A stretch of DNA of 64,000 nucleotides from Trogon surrucura (taxonomy: Eukaryota; Chordata; Aves; Trogoniformes; Trogonidae): contig CM036621.1 of NCBI GenBank assembly GCA_020746105.1, forward strand, positions 46,596,264 through 46,660,263. Direction: 5' to 3'. This document shows, one piece after another, positions 1 through 13,178 of the stretch. Position numbers and translations under genes: made by a program. Every line of letters begins with the position of its first letter. Position 1 is the stretch's first letter. The notes under the pieces were generated by a model, which did no database searches, had not been told where the DNA came from, and worked only from the letters and a program-made list of their open reading frames with translations.

Positions 1-446
1 CTGCAGGGGGACATCCTGCCTCACCGTGGGCTTCACCGCGGCTCAGGGGAATCTCTGCTCTGGCACCTGGAGCACATGCTCCCCACTTCTGCACTGACCT
101 TGGTGTCTTCACATGTTCTCTCTCTCTCTCTGCAAATTGTGGCACAGTATTTTTTTAACCTGCTTCTTAAATATGTTGTCATAGGGGAGTTACCGCCAGC
201 ACTGATAGACTCAGCCTTGGCCAGCAATGGGTCTGTCTTTGGAGCTGGCTGGCATTGGCTCTACTGGACATGGGGGAAGCTTCTCGCAGAAGCCGTCCCT
301 ACAACACCCTCACCCCACACAACCCCCAACCAAAACCTGCCTAGGCAAAAAAAAGAGAAGCTTTCTTGGCCTTCAGTGGTTGTGAGGTTGCACTTTCCTG
401 TGATACTTGTGTTCCTTACCTGCTGGAGGACCTTGCTCTGGGTTAA

Positions 447-824
447 TGGTGCAAGGCTGGAAATGACTGCCAGATGTGTGTGCTGGTGATCAATGCAATA
501 AAAGGAAACATTAAATACTTCCTTGGAACAGAAGGTCTCTGTGTTGAAACCTGCCTAAAACCGAAACAAGACCCTCTGTAATCCTGGAAAGATCTGTCGC
601 AGCACTGGTGTGAGCTACCTGGGAAGAGCTCCTTTGTGAAGGCCATTGATGGACCTCTACCGAAGTTCACTCACGAGCAGTTTGGAAAGTACTTTAATGC
701 CTCTGGGATTTCTGACGAGCAGCAAAAGGCCTGTTCTCACTGTCAGTGTTATTACGAGAACATAGGAAATCCTTTGCCATCCTTCTCTTGTGTGAGTGCA
801 GAGGGATGCACCCTACCTGTCTAA
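447..824 (+). pseudogene. Unrecognised cysteine-rich coding-like segment with one internal stop
   Basis: I do not recognise this product. Reading the frame from 447 gives about 126 codons, open except for one TAA at 579-581, and ending at a stop at 822-824. The composition looks protein-like: evenly mixed charged and polar residues, and paired cysteines such as DCQMC near the start and CSHCQC near the end. The part after the TAA (582-821, 80 codons) is the more convincing half. There is no convincing ATG start; the longest sub-frame in the second half would start at a GTG. An AATAAA hexamer lies downstream at 979-984. It could be a decayed retrocopy, a terminal exon of an unannotated intronic transcript, or a chance open frame. 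It sits in the sense orientation inside the HDAC4 intron. Confidence is low. Confidence 0.25.
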
Positions 825-1188
825 CTGGCTTTTGTGGTCTCCCTCCAGTGCCCTCTGTGCAAAGTATGGATTGGCTTCAAGATTCTAATATAAAGACAGT
901 AATTTGCACAGAAATACTTTGTTTGAAAGTAAAAAGGAGTCTTTGGATGGATGAATGGCTCCACAAACTTCAGTTAAAAATAAACTTTTTTCTTTGACAC
1001 TTCTGGGGGGTTTATTTTGAGAGTGAAGAGCCAGCTCTGAAGCTTGGAGTATGGTCACGCTGGGCACAGCTGTTTGGAATTGCGTACGTTGTGTTAATTG
1101 CAGTTTATTCATGTACTTCCAGGATCGTTTCAGAGTTTAACTGATGATTTTGATTAAACGCCCTTTGCTGGACATTGTCTCTATTGGC

Positions 1189-1212
1189 TTTTTTTTTTTT
1201 TTTTTTTTTTTT
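1189..1212. repeat. Poly(T) run, 24 nt
   Basis: An uninterrupted run of 24 T in intronic DNA, with no recognisable element directly attached. Runs of this kind are length-polymorphic and error-prone in sequencing. Confidence 0.9.
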
Positions 1213-4168
1213 ATCTTGAGCACCCTGAATTAGCTCATTGGGGATGGATTTTGACCTCTGGATGTCGTCATTTTTGGGGTACTACATGACAGCTTCACCC
1301 AGAGAGCAGCACCATGAATTCAGTCCATAAACCCCTGGAGATTGGTGCTTCTTCCTTTCAAGTGGATTGTCCCTTTGCGTGCTGACGCTGCCGCTCTTCC
1401 TCGCTGGTGTATTCCTGGTAGCGAATACTTTGTCCTGATGGTCTCTTACATGACTGTACAAAAGAACTGTACAAACTTTGTACAACAATTTCTTAAATTT
1501 TACGTGCATCTACTTGAAATATGAGCAAAGAAAGGAAGCAAACCTTATCTTTTTTCCTCTTCTTGAGAGAGGGGATGGCATTTTAAACGCGTGATTGCTG
1601 TGTTCAATGGGCTTTAGGGTGAACTGCAGTTTAGGCATGCTAATAAGCATGGTCAGCTTGTCTCTGATCCTTAAAATATTTGACGAAAAGGATTTTTCGC
1701 TGATGATTGACAGATTTTTATGCTGCTAGAGTAACAGGCCTGGATACAGAGAAGGTACCACGTGTGAGGATGAGTTCCTTGGGAAGGTAGAGCTGCAGAG
1801 GCTGTGCAGGTACCCGAGGAAGATGCTTGTGGGTGGGCAAGTCGGCACAGCGTTACAACCTGAAATGAGCCCTTGCCTGATGTAGTTCAAATATCTATTT
1901 AAATGTAAGTTCTTAGGATGAAGTGCTTGACCTAATCGATAAAACAGGCAACAGGCAGAAGGAAGCAAGGCGTTTGCTTTCAGACCCAACTGAGCAAGCC
2001 CTGGCACTGGGTAGGTGGAGAGCAGGCTGACCTTAGGATGGGTTAATTGTAAATTCTGCCAGTCTGATGGAAGTTACGTGAAAACAGAGGAGCCCGGGTT
2101 TAAACAAATGGTGCCATCCTATATAATTCAAGACCTAGGGGAGAGAGGAGCTGTGCTTACTGTGATACATGGGGCATAAAGATGGAAGGCACCAGCACCT
2201 ATAGAGCTGTTGTTCTTCCTGAGTGTGCTGCCCTAATGCACATTAAGGTTGGTGTGACAGCGGGGAGGTGAGAAGAGCCCTCTCAGGGGCTCCCTCAAGC
2301 TTCTGGAGTTGTAGGTCTCTGACAAGCTGTGTGTAAAGCAGACATGGCCAGTCCAGCTTCCCTGACTGTGCTGGGTTGTTTGGTTTTCCCTTTGATTGGA
2401 AGCTTTCTTATATCTCTGAAGAATTTTTTTTCACTTGTGTATTTCTCCCCACACCCCCGCCAAGTATTTTAGCTCTTGATTTGTAGAAGGGGTTGGTGGA
2501 GGACTCTGAGCAGTTGAAACTGGAAGCCCTGCGCTCTGACAGCCACTTTGGGATGCAGCAACTCCATCAAACCCAAGCTCTGTTCTGTTTGCTGACAGTC
2601 CTGTTTCCAGGGCTCCGTATTTATTTTCCTCAACAAAAAATTCTCCTTTTTTTCCCTCTGCTCTTTCCAGTTCTGCCATCCACTCAAGAAACTGCAGCTT
2701 GTAAGGCAAGAAGACACCTGCTTAGTAGTCAAATTGTAGATGGTTGCCGTTGCCAGTAGTGTCCAGGAAGGGGTCCAAGCACCAGTTTCCTTTTACCTGT
2801 TTTCTCCCTGCCCTCTGCTTCATCCAGGAATTTTCCCTGGGTTAGCCTGCTTTCTGAGAGTGTAATGGGTTGCTGAGTAATTGTTATCACTTTCCTTTTC
2901 TGCTGTGGAAAGGAACAGAGCGTTTGGACCCAGCCTGCCGTGGAAGTGGTTTTGCGGATGAGTCTTGCTTAGCGTGTGTGCTAGCAAAATGCAGGGTTGG
3001 GGAAAGGAAGGAAACCCGTGCTCTTTGGTTCACATAACATACAGTTTGTTCCCTCTTTAAGGAGGAAAGCCTTTTCTGCACTTGGTATCTCAGTAGCTCG
3101 AACATCGTGTCCTGTGAGCGTGTGGGCAGGAGCTGGAATCTGGTTGGAAGCCGTAGAAGAGCCAGGCTATCTTTCAGCTGGAGTTCTTCCTGACAGTTTA
3201 TTCAGCTGGAGAGAAGGGAAAATTAAGCAGGTTATTGAACCTTCTCTCCTGCCTTTAAAATGTGCTTCATAGGTCTCCTTCTGCTGACAATTGCAGATAT
3301 TTTCAAGGTTGGATTGGTTTTTTGTTTTTTGGGTTTTTTTTTCCTTCCCTCACTTCATTTTTCTATCCCCAATCAGATTTTAAAACCTGCTGAAATACTA
3401 GTTTTGATTAAAGTGGCATTGTATCTGCGAATTCGTAGCTATGAAATGCGAATTGTTGTGTACTGAATAGCCTGTGATTGTGAAATGGCCGGGTGCCAGC
3501 AGCACCTCTCCTGCTGAATGCCAACGGAGTCCTGTGGAGTTTGCTTTTTTTAAGTGTGCTGGAGTTCATGGGGTCTGTCTCAGCAGATTAAGCCCCTCAC
3601 ATCGATAACACTGATCTCCTGTAGGAATATTTATCTGTGAGTGTGGAATACTGGTTTTACCCCCATTGATGTACCAAGAAGGTAGGAAAGTTTTATTCAC
3701 TTTTGATCAAAGGCTGCATTGAAACTTTAAAAAAACCCAACACCAACAATCACCGTGCAGTGAGCAGGGAAGAGGAGCATTTTGCAGAATGACTCTTAGA
3801 AGAGCCTGTTGGTTGAACATAATATTCCAGAGTTAAGCTTAAGGCTTGGACTATGCTAATTTCTTGAGGACAGTCACCTTTTCAGATGGATAGCACCCTG
3901 CAGATGGTGGCAGATTGCACCCTCCTCCACTCTTGCCAGGAGCTGTGCTCACTGACAGCATAAAAGCAGTAAGGATGAAGCTATCCATAAGAGTTGATGA
4001 GTCTCTTGCCTTTAAAATTGAAGTGCTTTGTGCCAGGGAAAATATCTATGAATATATTTATAGTAATAAACAACGTAGTCTCCGCTCCTTCGTTGCGAGC
4101 GGGGAAATTGCTGTTCCACCAAGTCTGTGAAAGTGAAATCTACTTTTAGATGCTTAGAAATGGTAGTC

Positions 4169-4205
4169 TTTTTTTTTTCCTTTTCCTTTTTTTTTTCTTT
4201 TTCCC
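4169..4205. repeat. T-rich low-complexity tract
   Basis: A run of T blocks broken only by short C doublets or single C. It resembles an intronic polypyrimidine tract but is followed by no exon-like sequence. Confidence 0.85.
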
Positions 4206-4870
4206 ACTCTGAGATTTAAAAATATCTGAAGTCCAACTTTTAGAAGTCTGTATATTAATTGACATGAAGATATTACATGTGGACTGTCTAAAGCTGATGG
4301 ATAATAGCTGGTATTATATCAGGGACAGCTAGACAGGGACAATTTTCCTTCTGCCTGGAGCTGGTAGGTGTTGACTTTTTAGCAGATAGGTCTGGGATAA
4401 TGGGGAAGGGCTCTGCAAAGTACTAGGTTGGCTCCGGATGCAGCATCTCATCTGAGAGGGGTTTAACATAAGGACGTAGCAGGATCAGGCAGAGCCTACC
4501 TTGAGTTTCCCAGCGCTCGAGGGAGACAGGGACAAAATGATACGTCGTCTCCATGTGGTAGAAAGCCTGAGCAGTCCTGTTTGGGCTTGGGAGAAGGTGT
4601 TGGATGCCCACCACTAAACACTTTCTGATGTTGGCTGCAGAAGAGAGACTGCAGGGAGTGATTGGGTAAGCTAAACCTCAAATAGCACCAGGTCTCTGAT
4701 ATAGTACTGTCCTGTTCTAGCATGCTTGATGGGGACTGTGTGTGAAATAAGATAGCAGTCATTTCTGCCTGTAACTGGAGAAATAAAGCTGTCGGGTGTT
4801 CAGACTGACCGGCAGCTGTGTGCAGGAGGAGAGCATCCACGGGAGGTGTTGAAGCTCTTGGACGGAGGCT

Positions 4871-5362
4871 GAATCATAGAATCACAGAATGTTGGGGGTT
4901 GGAAGGGATGTCTAGAAATCATGTAGTCCAGCCCCCTGCCAGAGCAGGATCACCTACAGTAGGTCACACAGGAACACGTCCAGGCGGGTTTTGAATGTCT
5001 CCAGAGAAGGAGACTCTACAACCTCCCTGGGTAGCCTGTACCAGGGCTCTGTCACCCTCACTGTGAAGAAGTTTCTCCTCATGTTGAGGTGCAACTCCCT
5101 ATGTTCTAGCTTAAACCCATTATTTCTTGTTCTACTGCTGGGCACCACCGAGAAGAGATTGTCTCCTTTCCCTTGACACCCACCCCTCAGATACTTATGT
5201 ACGTTAATAAGGTCCCCTCTCAGCCATCTCCTTTCAAGGCTGAACAGCCCCAGTTCTCTCAGTCTCTCTTCACAGGAGAGATGTTCAAGTCCCTTAATCA
5301 TCCTCGTAGCTCTCCGTTGGACTCTCCAGTAGGTCTCTGTCTCTCTTGAATTGAGGAGCCCA
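4871..5362 (-). mobile_element. CR1 LINE 3' fragment, antisense to HDAC4
   Basis: The + strand begins with the reverse complement of the CR1 terminal repeat (ATTCTGTG followed by ATTCTATG), so the element lies on the minus strand with its 3' end at 4871. On the minus strand, 4954-5301 stays open for 115 codons and reads as the C-terminal end of the CR1 reverse-transcriptase ORF, including RLRELGLFSLERR, the GDLINVHKYL block and the closing LPREVVESPSLE segment. Upstream parts (endonuclease and catalytic RT core) are absent, so this is a typical 5'-truncated, non-autonomous copy of roughly 490 bp. The reading frame is unusually well preserved, which points to a fairly young insertion. The 5' boundary near 5362 is approximate. 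Confidence 0.95.
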
Positions 5363-8300
5363 CCCCTACCTTGTGGGAGTCGGAGTGTGTTTGGGAACAG
5401 CGAGTCACTGGTGTTCCATACACCTTTGTGGTCAGCTGCATTTGCTTGGTAGGTGTTCAGTGCTGAATGGGAGCGGGTGTATTTCTTGATTTTCTGTCTT
5501 GTCTTGAGTAAACCTACCAGGGCTTGAGTAAGGTACCAAGGTGGTACAAGTGATCAGGATGTAGGATACTGGTGTTGCTACTGCTGCAAGTGTGTGCTGG
5601 AGCTCGTAATTGGACTTTGTGGTTATTTTCTGTGTACCAGATGAGCTGACTTTGAAATTTGTTATAGAAGAATGGAATGAAAAACATTAAACATGGATAT
5701 TTTTGGCTGAAAAAGAAAAATACACATCAAAACTGTACTATGTGTGCTGTTTCTTTAATGTGGTAATTCTCTCCTTTGTATTTTGTTTTTTCTTCACTTA
5801 ATACTTTGTATGTCTGGGGGGATGGTGGAAAGGCTGACTGTAGGGGGGTTCTGACTTTGCTTGCCCATAGGGGGAGGCAAGTCTACTGAACTGGCTATCT
5901 GTTCCTTTTTGCTGTAAATACGTGAGACCATTTTCAATGAGCTTTCTCTCTTAAATCTGATGGATAGGTTACCACAGAACTTAGGTTACTTGCATTTACA
6001 TGTAAAGGTTATTTTATTACCAGGGATTTCCAGAATGACACATCTTTCAAATTTTGTGCAGATGAAGTCGTCGGAATCTGCTGAAGAGACTGAAGATTGT
6101 CGTATTTGGGAGGAGTTGTGTTATCCTTCCACTGCAAAGAGTTGAGGAAAAACAGTGGCGTAGGAAGTAGAACACACCACTTTTCTGATCTGGCATTTGA
6201 AAAGCAGTGCATTCTCATTTGGATATTAATCTGTAAATACCTTGAGGACCATGGTGTTTCCCGTTTTTAACACATATCTGGCTTTGAGGATAACCTCCTA
6301 GTAATATATTAAAGGTTGCTTTTCTTATTAACCGTTGCTGAATGTTACTTTTACCTTGATATTAACTGAAGTGGGATCCGCTGGATTTATCTTTACTCGA
6401 TTCTGGGTGGGAAATCAGTATGAAGCTATTGTAGACGTTACGCCTGAGTATCTTCTGACTCTTGTGAAATATTCATTTGAATTCTAAGGCAGCAAAAGCT
6501 TGAAACCCATCCTGGTTCTTGCTCGCGAGGTGCTGAGTGCTGCGGTCCGCCGCTGGCTTCAGCGCAACGCTCAGCCTGACGTCTGAACCTGTGAATGTCT
6601 CTGGAGTGATCGGTATTGTCAAGGGCGTGAAGGAGGTTTATGATTCCAGATATGTCAACCTCTTCCGTAACTGAGATGGACATCAGGCTGACCTAGTTTC
6701 TACTGCTTCAAAAGTAAGAAGTCAGAATTACGGCAAATTAAATACACACGAGACCGTGGTGCTGATGTTTATGCGTTATGTCGCTCGCTGGCAATGGAAA
6801 GTGCCTAACTTGGTTATTAGATGTAGTAGTGGTAATAATAATAATTAAAAACCCGAAACAATCCCATATAAACAGGATTGGATTAGCTTTCATCTAAATG
6901 GGTGTTCCCTTGATTATACTTGCAGATCAAAACCTAACATATTTAGAGCTCAACTCTATTTTTTTTTTCTTCTCCTCTCCTTCTATCCCCCATTCTGCCT
7001 ATGGATATCTCCAGCATCTCAGTTTTACTATCCACCTTTAAAGTATGAGTAAAGAGTACTTAAATATTGCGTTTGTTTTTGTTGAATTGTATAGGTTGTT
7101 GCGATGCACTGGGTTTTTATAGCGGTTGCAGTCGATTCCAGTTGAAACCGTAATTGGTATTTTGACTTGATAGCTACTGTAAATCTGAAAGAAGGGAAGA
7201 GAAAGATGCTCTCATTTTGTTAGGCTGCTTCTCTTTCGGATGCATAGTGCATCTTCCAGCTCTCTGGGCTAATTAAAATGCCATTACAGTGCATGTGGTG
7301 CTACAATACAGTCTAGGGAGACTTCCAAAAATAGATTCTTGAGTGCAGACAAATTAGAGAGGAAATATGCACTGAGCATTTTCTCATAGGTTTAAAGAGA
7401 AATAATCCATTTGCTGCCTTAATTGCTTTCTTGTAAATGTTGAAGACTTTTTTTCTTTCTCTGTAAATTTCAAATAAGTAGACAAATAAATAATACGTCT
7501 GTGATAATTAGTATTCTCATTACTAATATTTTAACTTGTTGTTGCATGCCATAGCCGTTAATATGCAAGCCAGGATGTCTTAGTGGACTGTGCTTAACAG
7601 TCAGGGATGGAGACTTTTATTTCTCAGCAATCCTATTTTAGCTGCCTTGGTATCCCAAGGCTACGAGGTTAGTGCGTGATCTGGGTTTGGAAATCGAGCA
7701 GTACAGCTGACCAGAACCACTCACTCCAAATCCTGCCAAGAAGTAGCGCAGATAAATACTGTTTGCACGTCGTTCCGCAAAACAACCCACCAGCTCGTAT
7801 ATAAAACGCAAAACACTTATAACAGGACTGTGGTGTACGTACACTGATAGTGGGGGGAAAAAACTAGATGTTCTTGGGCCTGGGAGAGATCCATGAGATT
7901 GCTGTGGGCTTACACACATAAGGGAGACAGCGCCTGGCGCCTTGGTCAGTGCCAGTAAGGGGGAGAATCTCTCGGTGTTCATGGCGTGTACCTCCCCCAA
8001 AGCTGCTGGCAACAGCCTGGTGACAAGGGTTGCGCTGGATTGTTGACCACTGGCAGCCTTCATCCAAGGCAAGGAGCTGAGGGAAGGGGACAGCAAGAAG
8101 AAGAAGGACTCGTGACTGTGGTGGCAAGTGCCGTGCAGGAGGGGGATCGGTGCCGTGGAGCGTAGTGATTGTGCTGTGTGACTGGAGTGCCTGGCTGGGT
8201 GTTTTGTGTTGAGCTTGAGGTGTATCCCACCAAAAAAATCCAGTCTGTGCCCTCAGACTGCTCCATGACACAATCAAAAATGTGGGATGTGGAAAAGTAT

Positions 8301-9032
8301 GGGCTGCCAGGGGCTTGTTCCAGAGCCCACTCGCGACTCAAAGTGCAAGCTGGTTCTGCCAGCACTCCTCCTCCTGCAGGCTTTGAAGCTGTAACGCTGT
8401 CCAAGCAAGAATGAGCCCATCTCTTGAGTGAAGATAACTGTGGGGCTGGTTCCGCCTTTGTGCTGTTCTGAGCAGCGCGATATCGTTGTGTTTAAGTTTC
8501 CTGAAGTTGTACCATGAAGAAGACAGGGTGGAGAGAAGGGGAATGTATTTCTCTCCATTGTGGGACAAGCTCACGATTGTTTCACTAGAAAGCGGTGAAC
8601 AGAACAAGCTCACGAGTTGCTTGGTGACAATTAGGAATTCAGAAGTCATTGATCCAGAAACTTCCCCTGTCTTTCCATCCAATGCAAATGCTTGATTCTA
8701 AATGTGGATGCACGCTCTTGAAAGGATGTGGTTGGGAGAGTCTCTCAGATGCCAACCGATGGCTATTTATCTTGGGCTTACTGTCAGCCACCTTGTTTTG
8801 CCTGAGGCTTTTTATTGATCAGGCACTGAGAAATTACAGTTGCTTTCTGTTTTGGCTTGGGAAGGCATGGGGGCAAAGCTTTTGAACTGTATCTTCCCAG
8901 GGAGAAAAATAGCTGAAATAATCTGGTAACTGCCTTTGCAAGTGGTTTGCAGAGAAACCATTATCAAATGCATCCCCAGTCACTTGGACTATTGCAGATG
9001 TCTTACTGGGATGTCTTATTGCTCAACAGTTA

Positions 9033-9126
9033 TCATAGAATGGCCTAGGCTGGAAGGGACCTCGGAGATCATTTTAATCCAGCCTCCCTGTCATGGGCAG
9101 GGACGCCTCTCAACTAGATCAGGCAA
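9033..9126 (-). mobile_element. CR1 LINE 3' end, short antisense fragment
   Basis: About 94 bp match the extreme 3' UTR of a CR1 element in reverse orientation: the terminal-repeat remnant ATCATAGAATGG, the TGGAAGGGACCT block, then GTCATGGGCAGGGA and CAACTAGATCAGGC. It closely resembles the first part of the copy at 48922, sharing the AGAATGGCCTAGG variant, so the two probably belong to the same subfamily. It contains no coding part. Confidence 0.88.
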
Positions 9127-9245
9127 CACATGAGTTTTCCTCTGCACTCCTTTTACTTATCTAGGAACTGGAAATATGTAAACAAAAAAACTTTGGTTCC
9201 TGCTGTATTACTGGAAGCGGTTGAGTCCATTGGAGGTTTGCAAAG

Positions 9246-9276
9246 TTTTTTTCTTTTCTTTTTTTTTTTTTTTTTT
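9246..9276. repeat. T-rich tract ending in 18 T
   Basis: T-rich stretch with two single C interruptions and then an uninterrupted run of 18 T. It lies about 120 bp past the CR1 fragment at 9033-9126 and has no visible link to it. Confidence 0.85.
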
Positions 9277-10040
9277 GGCAATTTTGTGCCAAACCCACCC
9301 AGATACTGGCTTGGAAAGAAACCCAAAGCTGTGAAGGGCAGGTGGCAGTAGCTGCCTCGTTTGGAGGACGTCGACTGGCGGTTCAGCAGCAATGTCTTAG
9401 GTTTTAGGACTTGTCACTTACAGGCATAATTCCCTGGCTTGTCAGAAATAACTGATTGCTGCTCTGTAGTGAAGTGTTGTCCAGAAATTACATGGCTAAA
9501 GATGACCAGAAATGGTTTTGGTCAAGAGGTCTCAAACTCCTTGCGTTAGCAGATAATTGCTCGTTCTGAAAAGGTCTTGAGGCCACCGTATCATCTTCCC
9601 TCAACTGAGAACAGGCTGACGTTGGAAAAGCTACCAAGTTCTGCAGACACAATCTCATTCTTTGAAATCTTTCCTCAGAGGTTTCTCCATAGTTGCCTAG
9701 AGTTCATTTACTGGAGTTGAATCTAAACCCAAGGGCAATGCTTTGGCCATGGAGACCACCGTGTCCCTGAGTAATGACCTCTCCTGCCTTGAATATGCAC
9801 TGCTTGTGCATCCTGGAGCGGACTCGTGTCTTCTGCATCGTTGCCAAATGGTGAATGATCAGTCTTGTAAAGCCTTTAAATGTTTTGTTGTTATATCCTT
9901 GTTTTGCCAGGTATTTCTCGGTTGGAATTGTACATTTCACTCTCCGTCATCATCAAGGTGGTAGGTGACTCGTTTCTCACTGCACCCTGCGTTCGTCCGT
10001 TTTCCACCTTGTTGCTGAATTCTGCATCCCGTACTCCAAA

Positions 10041-10055
10041 GGGGGGGGGGGGGGG
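10041..10055. repeat. Poly(G) run, 15 nt
   Basis: An uninterrupted run of 15 G. Such runs can form stacked-guanine structures, but they are also a frequent site of base-calling and assembly length error. The exact length should be treated with caution. Confidence 0.85.
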
Positions 10056-13000
10056 TCGTCCCTGTGGTCTAAGGGCGTATGTGAGTTTTAAATGCATCTT
10101 TATTGCTCTTACCCGTGAATTGTGAACTACTGCAATACGCTGGATGTATTAGATTCAGAAGCAGATGATAACTGAGTGGGCTTTTTAAACTAGGTGTGTA
10201 CTTGGTTTAGGGTGATTCATACAAATCTGATTTTTCCTACTGATATGCCCCATGTAGACTCTCAATGTGGGATGTTGTATTTTGGGGTTTGGGTTGTTTT
10301 TCTTTTAAATAAAACTTGAGTAAAATTAAAACTCTTCCTTTTTGCCAGTTTGCCAGCCAAACATACTGGCAGAGAACCACATCATTTGCCTGCCTTCAAC
10401 TTTGCCTTGATCCATCTGTCTTGCTTTTCCTGTTACCTGATTTTTTTATTCTGCCTCTTGAAATGGTCCTTTCAGGAAATCAAATTCTAGTCAATAATGC
10501 CAGTTTTCTTTACCTCCTACTCCTGCTTTTCTCCTCTGACTCTCTTAAAGTTTTACTTCTACGATTCTGTAGCACATTTCCTCTGCTCTGCGTGTCCTTT
10601 AAAGATAATTGTTGATTGTTCATCACTTTACTCAAGGAGTTCAAGTAGACCAGGATGATTTGCATCAGGTTGAAAGATCTGAATACATGGAAAACTATTT
10701 AAATAACCTCTTCGTTTCCAGTTCTGCCCTGCATTTTTAAACTCCTCAGAGTTAATTATGGTAAGGCTGCTTACACTTTTCTTTTAAGAGCTCACTGAAT
10801 GCTCCAACCTTCTGTTTTTTGTTCATTATTTTTCTTCTTTTTTTTTAAAAAAAAATAAAGTTGTACTTCCCTGTCCTCGTCTGTTTTGGTTTTGCCTTGG
10901 ATGTTGCTGTTCATTTTGCTGCTTCATCTTTTCTGAGGGTTTTTATCTGTGCATGTTTCTGTCCTACTCTGGAGTGCACTGTAGCCATCTTGTCTTTGTT
11001 TTCCTTTTCTTGACATTTAAATCCTGCAAACTCATCTACTTCTAAACCTGTCCTGTATAGGTTTTTAAAGTAGCTTAAGCAATTCTTTGGACCGGAGTAG
11101 CGTAAAAATAAAGTGTTCAGATTCCCATCAGTGAAGAATGGCTTCATCTTATTAATTAATGAGTAGAATTACCCATCTGGAAATTAAGCTACGCTAAATG
11201 TTCTCTAACTTGAGCCGTAAATCAGACAAGCTAATGTCTGCCTCCTTCCAGGCTCAATGGACGGTGCAGTTTGTGTTTCCCTCACGAGCATCTTGCTCGG
11301 GACAGTCTGCAGGCATCGTTTTGTCACCAGCTGCCCTCAGTCCTGGCACTAGTCTGCCCTGTTCAGCCTTTGTCCAGCCGGAACAGCTCACCTTGGCTCT
11401 TTTCTGGTATTTTTGGTAAAACCATTAGATTGATTCTTACAGAACCAATTCAAAAGTGCATTTCCTTGACGATTACTTTAGTAGCTTAGGAAAAATTTAT
11501 CTGGCAGAGACCTTGTGAATGTTCTGTAGGTAATCTGGTTCGTCTCAGCACTATTCAAACTGGAGTTTGTGGCTTGTTAAAAGAGTCAAATCACGATTGC
11601 GTGGTTTGAACATTGCAGCTTTCTTTGCCTGCCCATGGCTGTAAGACGAGCTGCTTCCCATCCCTGCCCACTTTTTCTGTAGATATGGGGTGAAACGTGG
11701 AGGAGATTGGAGCCGAGTGCTTTGTAAAGGTAGGAGGAGGGGGTTAAACTTGTTTATAATGGAAACTGCATTCGTTTTGGCATTTGCAGACCTAGACCAC
11801 TTCCGTGCTTTTTAAGTGTTGGTGCAAACCGTTGTGCTTTTCCCCTGTCACCCAAAGGACGATTCTACCTCCACCGATTTAGAAGAGTCTTCAGTAACGC
11901 TGATAAGAAAACCCCAGGCAGCAGTAGCAGAAAGCACATTTTTCTTGAGGCCTAGATGCCTGACGTTAGCTTCGGTGGAATGGTGCAGCAGGATCCGTGA
12001 AGCAGTGTGGTTGAATATGCAAAATGTTAGGGTTTTGGTTTTTTTTTTTTTCTCTTTTAAAATTATGTAGAGCCCATAATCACAGCTTAGGGCTCTAGAG
12101 CCCTCCCATCTTTCAGTGGTCAGTTCGCAGGGGTTTTTTAACAGCTAATTCTTTAAGAAATTGACTTCAGTTTAGCTCCTCTGTTTGAGAGAAGGAATCA
12201 ATCAAAGCAAGCGCTTTTGTGGGCAGCAATATCGCTGAGCGAGGAGAAATCCTGATATATTGGGTGCATGGATTTTAGCATTCGATGAAGATTAGGTGTA
12301 ACGCGGTTAGGATTTGAAAGCTTTCCTTCAGACCAGTGTAAGGGGCTCTTCTGTCTTTTTCAGAAGGCTTAAGGTTTTTGGTGTCTTTGGTTTGGGTTTT
12401 TTGTGATCAGTACTGCGTGGACACTCAATGCTTCCGTAAATGCAGAGGTATTTTAAATTTCCTAAATAAACTGATTGCCAAGGCTCTTTAAATTATTTCT
12501 TTGCTTCTTGTAGCTTCTTTAGCTCCTGATGGGAAGCTGAGGAGACAGCAAGAATGTTTAAGCGCTGTCAGAGGCCAAGTTTATGTTATGGGTTTTGTTT
12601 TGGCACTCAAAATCCAAGCAAAACGACGTTTTGAGTCCAAGACCCTCAGTTTTTTCATGAGTATACTTCATTGACGGGGCAAAACATCACAGCTTTGAGG
12701 AATACGGATTCTGTGCACCCACCACGATCTAGAGCAAAAGATGATTTTGCATCGTAAGTAGCTGCCCGGGTGTAGGACTGTGGTGATTTTGGGGAAGCGT
12801 CCTGACAGCAGGTGGTGTCTGAAACCACATAGACTCTACCTGCGTTTGTGGAGGTGGCTGCAGTAGGAGGTTTTGGCTTTGGCCTGTGGCTGTTGGGAAA
12901 GGACAAAACTGGAGTTTCAGCTTGATAAGTCTGGTTGCAGAACATAGGCTTCTCTTCAGTATGTGCAGCCTCTTCATAGTGACTGTATAAATGAGCCTGA

Positions 13001-13099
13001 AGTATCTCTGAGCTTTTTCACTGCTGCTTATGTTTTGTAGTTGCGGTATGGGGAGCAATAGAGCAGAATGCGTGTTTGTTTGCAACCTCTTCGATTTAG

Positions 13100-13178
13100 A
13101 AAAAAAAAACCCCAAATAACAAACAAAACAACCCCAAACAAACAAAAAAAGCCCCAAAGCCCCCAACAAACCTCAAAC
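13100..13178. repeat. A/C-rich low-complexity tract (CAAA-like)
   Basis: About 80 bp made almost only of A and C on the + strand, with degenerate CAAA and CCCC/AAAA units. It is simple sequence with no gene. Confidence 0.8.
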
